From positions 1,138,501 to 1,202,500 of the forward strand of contig CM067317.1 of the NCBI GenBank assembly GCA_034231615.1: a stretch of 64,000 nucleotides of DNA, written 5' to 3'. Source of the stretch: Meghimatium bilineatum. Lineage: Eukaryota; Mollusca; Gastropoda; Stylommatophora; Philomycidae. Shown in pieces: positions 57,845 to 64,000 of the stretch; the stretch's first letter is position 1; each line of letters opens with the position of its first letter. The notes below the pieces were generated by a model. The model made no database searches. It was given only the letters and a program-made list of their open reading frames with translations, and was not told the DNA's origin. The translations under genes were made by a program, and so were the position numbers.

Positions 57845-60800
57845 GGGGAGAAAGTGCACCCCCACTTGATTCTTGATTAGAAATTGGCTTCACAGCACGC
57901 GGGACATTCCCATAAGTGCTCCGCCCTTCGCTCCAGCAGCCATCCCAGTGTATGTAGACTCATAGTTCTGGTCAGGTGTTGATTGTGTGATCTTCGGGAC
58001 TTTCCAAAAAATTTACTTTTCCTCCCCTCACCTCTGAATACTCCCATTTCTAACATTCTCTGTATGTGTACGTTCTCAACCTCATTGACATCATCTGCAT
58101 CTTGAAATGAATTTATTACTGCCTTCATTAAATCTGCTTTATCTCTTCTCAGCAATGTGTTGTCTATCGCCGCATTGCCTGCCAGTAAGTCGGCTCTCTC
58201 GTTTCCTCTGACCCCAGCATGACCAGGGCAGAATATCCATGTAATGCTTTGGACAACTGAGTTGTTCAATAAGTCCCACCATTCTTTTCTTAGCATGAAC
58301 TTTTCTATCTTGCGCAACATGCTTTGAGAGTCTGTGAGTATTAACGAGTGTGTTGATGTATCAGTTATCAACCAATTACGAGCTGCTGTAACTCCCTCTA
58401 TCTCCATCCTCATGCTCGATGTGACAGTAGAATATGCTGAAGATTTCTCAACCAACTTCACGTCGTTTCTGTAGGCAACAAAACCCCAACCGCTTTTATT
58501 TGTGTTTCTGCTAACAGATCCATCTGTGTATATAATTATGTCTTGTGGTTTCGAGTGTAGTTGGGCGAGTTCTTGCACTGCATCCTGAGTCCTGACTGCC
58601 GTCCATTTTCGACACGCTTTATCTAGTTGTATTATTACTTTAGTCAGTGATTTCTTCTCAGTGTCTTACCTCCACACATTCACTGCCCTTTCCTATTTCT
58701 TCCAATTCACATACTATTCGCAGTGTGTCTTCAGCCTCTGCCATCCATTTTGTACACTGTCAGCGATATCTCTTCTGTTCCTGCCCATGTTGTATAGTAG
58801 GATATCGTCAGCGTATGTTAGAACTCTACAATTGCTGGGAGTTTGCAATTGAGCAATTCTCAATGTATACACATTAAACAGTACTGGGGACAGAGGAGAT
58901 CCTTGTGGCAGACCAGGTGCTATTGTTCTGATCTCAGATGTCCAGGATCCACACCTCAGAGTGACTTTTCTACAGATTAGCACATTTGCTATCCAGCGTA
59001 TGATCCAGGGGTGGATATCTTGTTCCCTTAGCATGTCGATGAGATGGGTGTAGCTAACTCTATTGTATGCATCTTCCAGGTCTATCGCTGCAACTGCAGA
59101 TTCTTCTTTGTTCTGAAAACCTTCATAAACTTCATATGCAAGAACTGCTGCATTTGTGACTGTGTCTCGTCTAGGTCTGTATGCCCCTAGGTTATTTGGG
59201 AGAACGCCTTTTATCTCTAGTTCCCTGGTTATGCTTCTAGCCACAATTCGTTCCAGAATCTTACCGTATACATTCTGCAGTGTGATGATGCGATAACCTT
59301 TTATGTCCGTAGAATCTTTGCCTGGTTTTGGCACGGGTATAAGATAGCTATGTAGCCACTCCTCTGGTACTACTCCTGTTTTCAGACTCGTATTATAATC
59401 ATCTGTTATTTTAGCTAGCATATTCTCCTCAATGTCCTTGAGTAAGCTGTACCTGATTCCATCCGGACCTGGAGCGCCATCGGATGCATTCTTAATGGCC
59501 AGGTGCACTTCTTTAACATCTGCAAGCTGGTCTTCTTTGGCCCTAAAATCCGTGATGGATGTCAGGGTATGCAGCATTTCTTTGCGCTGATCTAAGTCAC
59601 CCTGATTAGTTTGTTGAAGATATCTATCAAAGAAAGCTCTACCTTTCATATCATCTGATATCAATGTCTGCCCTGTGTCGTCCCTCACACTTGTACTGGG
59701 TTTCGATTCTGTTCTCCGCTTCATTGACCTATGTAGTTTCCAAAACTTGTGTAATGCTTTGTCCACCGTGACCTCCTTGGTGAATTTATTCCAACACATC
59801 TTCTTTGCTACTTCAGCAACTTGTTTAAAAGACTATATTGTCTTCTTCATTGCCTTCCGTGCCTCCACTCTATCACTGAGTGTGATGTTTGCTTGTTTCC
59901 TAATGCGTTGCCAATCCTTTATCGATTGCTTTTTTAGTAGCCATATTGCCTCTGTCTCTTTATTCCACCATGGGGCCTGTTGGATCTTAGGTCTCACCCA
60001 CTTGCTTTCCCAGGCCTTCTTTCTCAAGCTGCTAAGCACTGATTCTTTCGTGCGCGCATATCTAAAAGGGTGGTGAATCTTGATCAATCTGTCTTGACGC
60101 CCTTTCAAGAAGCTTATGGCGCATGGCAAATGGTCGCTTCCATGATATTTGAGAGCTGTCCATCTCGCATCTGTCGCTCCATGACCTGAGATCAGTGCGA
60201 GGTCGATGTTGGAATCGGAGTCTGTTTCTTTGGTTGCTAATCTAGTCATGCTCATGCAGTTCAGAAGAGCTAGATCAGTCTCGAGTAGCGCTTCATTTAA
60301 AGCCAGTCCTTGATGGTTGTTGTTTGGGTTTCCCCAGGAGACATTTCGTGCATTAAAATCTCCACAGACCAGTAGCATTTCTCCAGGGAGATGCTCAAGT
60401 TCGCTGATGAACTCCCAGTCGCCAGGCTTAATATGGGAGCAATTTCCCATGTAGACGTTGATGATGTTCCACCTTCTACTCTGGAATGTTATCTGCACAC
60501 CCTGCAGCAGCTCTCTGTTCTCTCTATCCCACGCTGATAAATTCAATAGTGTGTGTGGTATACCTTGCCTAACGAGAATGGCTTGCCCATGGTGTGTTGG
60601 GCTTACAGGACTGACGTGACATACGAAGTCCATAAATTTCAACTGTTCAGCCTGTGTCTCCTGTAATAACAAGATGTTGAAGTCATACAGGAGACGTTCA
60701 AGAACTGGGCCGGACTGCTTGGCACTATTGCAGTTACAATATCCAATGTTGATGTTATGTTTCCGTATTCTATCGGTTTTCCTTATGAATTACTTCCTTC

Positions 60801-61175
60801 TCCTCCCTCTGTTATTCATACCGCGGCGACCACGTTTTCTGACCTGATGTTGTTCAGTCTAATGCTGCTGAAACAGACGTCGACAACAGGATGCATCTCT
60901 GGTCCTTGCGACATGTTTCTTTGTTGTTCCGGCTGACCACGCCGTGGCCCGACCACGAACTGTGAGGGCTGAAGCTCTAGCGTTGTTATTATATCTAACA
61001 GATATTTCCGAATATACTGGACAGTGAGTTGTCGTTCACCCTTACGGGAATTCCCGTTTGACGGGGAAATGTTGTTGGTATGTGTGCTGGGCGGGAATTT
61101 CTTGATAATTCTTATAATGAATTGTAAAAATCGTAAATTATACCGACCTTCATCAGATGGAGTTTTGCACACATA
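57845..61175 (-). mobile_element. RNase H LINE (family F), mostly one frame
   Basis: Read from 61172 to 57877. An ORF1 C-terminal remnant (118 codons, 61172-60816) is followed within about 30 nt by ORF2. The endonuclease, 60786-59836, has GYCNCNSAK, ILLLQETQ, VYMGNCSHI, CGDFNARNVSWGN, SNIDLALIS and GSDHLPC. One in-frame TAG near 59834 separates it from the reverse transcriptase: GAPGPDGIRYSLLK, IPVPKPGKDSTDIKGYR, AAIDLEDAYNRV (motif A), GLPQGSPLSPVLFNVY (motif B) and LTYADDILLY (motif C, near 58810). Only about 130 nt then separate the palm from the RNase H domain at 58578-57877, so the thumb region is deleted. RNase H residues are visible: YTDGSV, MRMEIEGV, LTDSQSM and GNERADLLAG. ORF2 ends in WECPACCEANF; the 3' UTR is only about 16 nt. 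The family resembles I-type LINEs. Same orientation as PDCL, inside intron 1. Confidence 0.92.
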
Positions 61176-61234
61176 ATTTTTGCCTTTCTGTGAAGACCAA
61201 AATAATCCACAACCAACAATTGACTAGGATGCTG

Positions 61235-61715
61235 AGATTCATTTCATTCATTCATTTTCCTTTTCGCTGAAGTTAACGCATAGGGGAGAGGTCAGATCTC
61301 TCCAATTCTGTCTGTTCAAAGCTATTCTGTGCAGTTCTTGAATAGTATGAATATTGGTTGTTTTACTTTCTTTAAGTATTGTTCTTCTGAGTGTTTCTTT
61401 TGATCTACCCCTGGCTCTTTTGCCTGTAGGTATCCATTCAAGAGATTGGTAGTGTATTTTGTTGATGTCTGCGCGTAGGACATGCCCGTTGTAGGACCAA
61501 CGGCATTTTCTGATAACATCTGTGATGAAATTTTGATGTGTCTCTTCTCTGATTTTATCATTCGATTTGAATTCACTCCAATGGGTGTTAATTATCCTAC
61601 GATGACATTTGTTCTCAAAACTCAGTAATTTCTTTTCTGAAAATAAAGAGCTTTTCCAGCTCTCACATCCATATGATAGCACCGGAATAACGCAGGAATT
61701 AAATAAGCATATTTT
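61235..61715 (-). mobile_element. LINE ORF2 C-terminal fragment (family D, copy 3)
   Basis: Encodes LSYGCESWKSSLFSEKK, KCRWSYNGHVLRADIN and GKRARGRSKETLRRTIL to a stop and a (CATT)n tail. Close sister of 47350-47935, with a slightly shorter 5' end. Confidence 0.88.
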
Positions 61716-61824
61716 CTACACTGAGATTATATACTTTTATATTGCTGATAAAATAGCAAGCAGGGCATTTATGGGAATATGCCTTGTGCAGTAATGCTGG
61801 CTACTAATTAAAAATCAACCAGTT

Positions 61825-61975
61825 GACTCAAAGGTGATCTCTGGGTACATGCTGCACAATGTGTTTACCAACCTGACATCACCATTCAAAGGACCAACCT
61901 GACATCACCATTCAAAGGTAATCTCTGGGTACATGCTGCACAATGTGTTTACCAGCCTGGAGTCTCCATTCAAGT
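61825..61975. repeat. short duplication
   Basis: A segment with ATCTCTGGGTACATGCTGCA is present twice, and TGACATCACCATTCAAAGG twice between them. 61716-61824 and 61976-62054 show no gene. Confidence 0.8.
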
Positions 61976-62054
61976 CTGAATGTCTCACTATCGGACCATC
62001 CATTATGCAACATTCCACTCTCAGTAAATGACATATCATTATAGTGAGACTTGC

Positions 62055-62378
62055 ATCTTGTGGAAGCCACACATCAATGAACAGCCTGTTATCACTGACA
62101 AACTTATCTTGTTGAAACATCAATGAACAGCCTGTTATCACTGACAAACTTATCTTGTTGAAACATCAATGAACAGCCTGTTATCACTGACAAACTTATC
62201 TTGTTGAAACATCAATGAACAGCCTGTTATCACTGACAAACTTATCTTGTTGAAACATCAATGAACAGCCTGTTATCACTGACAAACTTATCTTGTTGAA
62301 ACATCAATGAACAGCCTGTTATCACTGACAAACTTATCTTGTTGAAACATCAATGAACAGCCTGCTGTGACAACTATT
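62055..62378. repeat. 46-bp minisatellite, about six copies
   Basis: Unit contains GAACAGCCTGTTATCACTGA. It ends 12 bp inside the intron from the PDCL donor at 62390. Confidence 0.95.
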
Positions 62379-62390
62379 ACAAAAACTTAC

Positions 62391-62504
62391 AAACTTAAAG
62401 CTCATCCTGGATTCCGAAGCAGATATTTTGCAGAACTTGACAGTTGGATACTGGCTGGATAGACAGATCAGACATCCATTCATGGTCTCACATGCAGCAA
62501 TAGA
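62391..62504 (-). CDS. PDCL: phosducin-like protein, upstream thioredoxin-fold exon
   Basis: A 114-nt exon (38 codons) on the - strand, phase 0 at both ends. The acceptor is TTGATTCAG ending at 62505 and the donor is a consensus GTAAGT from 62390. It encodes ACETMNGCL, CLSSQYPTVKFCKI, then ASESRMSFKF. Phosducin-like proteins have IYE...CExMNxCLxxLAxEYPxVKFCxI here, the central strand-helix-strand of the thioredoxin-like domain. It joins directly to GVPALLVYK of the next exon (55487). The first half of the protein, including the N-terminal helical domain and the start codon, must lie beyond 64000; none of it was seen between 62505 and the window end. Confidence 0.88.
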
Positions 62505-62574
62505 CTGAATCAATAATACACATATACAATGCAACTGTCAGAGGCAACCAATTGTTCATACAAACTTGCAAGTA

Positions 62575-62692
62575 TCAACTCTACATTTATCACCTTATCT
62601 CTACATTGTATCTCTACATTTATCACCTTATCACCATATTTATCTTCTACATTTATCACCTTATCTACTTTATTTTTACAATATCTCTACAT
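62575..62692. repeat. TCTCTACATTTATCACC array
   Basis: About six loose copies; the same sequence type occurs at 63768-63850, on the other side of the LINE. Confidence 0.88.
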
Positions 62693-62699
62693 TTAGCAA

Positions 62700-63765
62700 G
62701 CAAAAAACACCATCTGCAAACAAATAGAGAACATAAGGAATTGATAGACATTGAACCACCCCTGCAGGCAAGCAATAACTTCTACCATAAGGACTGAACT
62801 CTCTGACCTCTCGGCAGATAAGAACACTGAAACCCCATGCCTGAAAACCATTTCCCTAGAAACAATCCATACATACCCACCAGAAATAATCCATGTATAC
62901 ACAGATGGATCTGCACAAAATGCTACCACAAATGCTGGATATGGAGCTGTGATAAAATACCCGAACACAGACCCAGAAGACTACCCAAAATTGTTTGGTC
63001 TATGCGGAGATATCTGTTCTAACTACACAGCAGAGATAATAGCAATTGAGAAAGCTCTGAATCGAATTATTGTGGACTTTGAGAACGGAACTACTCCACC
63101 TGAAGACATAGTCATCTTCTCCGACTCAAAATCAGCACTCGAAGCCTTGGAGACCAAAGTAACACCCCCTAGTTGCAATATCAACAGACAAATTGACCAG
63201 CTGTCCACATCATATGGTGCAGAAATCACCCTGGATACCTGGCCATGCTGGAGTCCCTGGAAACGAAATCGCTGATAAACTATCTAAGAGAGGTGCTGCC
63301 ACTCCCCAGTTTTCCCCAAATCTCTCCCAACAAACATGCAAACAAATCCTAAACAACAACTACAGAGAAGAATAGTTACAACAGTGGGCCAGCTCAAAGA
63401 CTGGACGCTCACTATATTAGCACCAACAGAAACCCAACCCAATGGTCTTCTGAAACAACTTGAGCGAACAAACCAGAGTCTCACATTCCAACTAAGAACA
63501 GGCCATACCCCCATTAATAAACACCTGAACAGAATAAACCCATTACATGAACCAAACTGCAGACACTGTAATATACAAGAGGAGACTGTCGATCACCAAC
63601 TACTGCAGTGCCCAAAACTAACAGACATCCGACAAGAACTACTACCACTGCTTCCAGCTCTACACAACTGTACCACAGCTGAGGAAAACCTGTGCAATCG
63701 TCAGAATGGATATGGGCTGTCAAAAGTTGCCTGCTCACAGCGAAAGGGATTGAATCATCATCATC
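62700..63765 (+). mobile_element. RNase H LINE 3' end (copy M)
   Basis: A 5'-truncated ORF2 tail. RNase H runs from IIHVYTDGSAQN (catalytic D, 62890) through SNYTAEIIAIEKAL (E) and IVIFSDSKSALEAL (D). After one frameshift near 63230 come PGHAGVPGNEIADKLSKRG (last D) and a second shift near 63340. The C-terminus reads LTFQLRTGHTPINKHLNRI, then a knuckle-like CRHC...DHQLLQCP near 63565, and ends at 63750 in a (ATC)n tail. The same C-terminal layout is seen in copy K at 28906-29460. Two frameshifts; inactive. Confidence 0.88.
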
Positions 63766-63767
63766 AT

Positions 63768-64000
63768 CATCATCTCTACATTTATCTCATGCATTTATCA
63801 CCTTATCTCTACATTTATCTCTACATTTATCTCTACATTTATCTCCTATCATACATCTCGTAATGGTGGTGATCTGTCATATTCATCTAGTAGTGGTAGG
63901 GGGTCTGTCTCAGGCCTGTCACATTCCCATACATTTGCTTCTTCTAGTAGGTTACATGTGAACCACATCTCTGCTCTATACCTTCCATGAAATATATGTT
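63768..64000. repeat. TCTCTACATTTATC array and spacer
   Basis: About five copies to 63850, then 150 bp with no gene recognised to the window end. Confidence 0.75.

Overview
The window is animal genomic DNA, most likely from a mollusc and perhaps a gastropod. The evidence is intron-exon structure with GT/AG signals, many non-LTR retrotransposons with 3' microsatellite tails, tRNA-derived SINEs, and a coding exon for a core beta-1,2-xylosyltransferase. That enzyme activity is known from plants, snails and some flatworms and is absent from vertebrates. There is no bacterial or phage organisation.

Two host genes can be supported. On the + strand, 19230-20776 is a large, apparently final coding exon of a Golgi type II glycosyltransferase of family GT61. 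On the - strand, three exons at 62504-62391, 55487-55363 and 46229-46112 splice in phase into the C-terminal half of a phosducin-like protein (PDCL). Its two introns, 6.9 kb and 9.1 kb, are almost wholly filled with minisatellites and LINE fragments. Its 5' exons lie beyond the right edge of the window.

The rest is repeats. Region by region: 1-8.5 kb holds three arrays sharing one core, a decayed LINE, two other minisatellites and a 100-base assembly gap. 9.2-18.2 kb is a nest of LINE copies, some inserted into each other, with SINEs and a possible MITE. 18.5-24 kb is the glycosyltransferase exon flanked by arrays, with a possible long 3' UTR. 24-29.5 kb holds a frameshifted coiled-coil coding relic and two more LINEs. 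29.5-41 kb has a 34-bp array, a retroposon family of about 1 kb with several copies, and a roughly 95-copy 30-bp array. 41-46 kb is a nearly complete but broken zinc-finger LINE. 46-62.5 kb is the PDCL gene with its arrays. 62.7-64 kb is an RNase H LINE tail.

The main pattern is that minisatellites seem to have started repeatedly inside mobile-element sequence. A 27-bp, a 13-bp and an 11-bp array lie in LINE reverse-transcriptase codons, and a 13-bp array lies in a LINE ORF1. A 51-bp array copies the 3' end of an RNase H LINE, and a 30-bp array matches a stretch of the dispersed retroposon. Most arrays whose unit is a multiple of 3 give very long open frames in several frames at once. These are not genes. 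I found no CRISPR array, operon or defence system. The nearest thing to an unusual system is PDCL intron 2, which carries more than 150 tandem acceptor-like motifs in the sense orientation.
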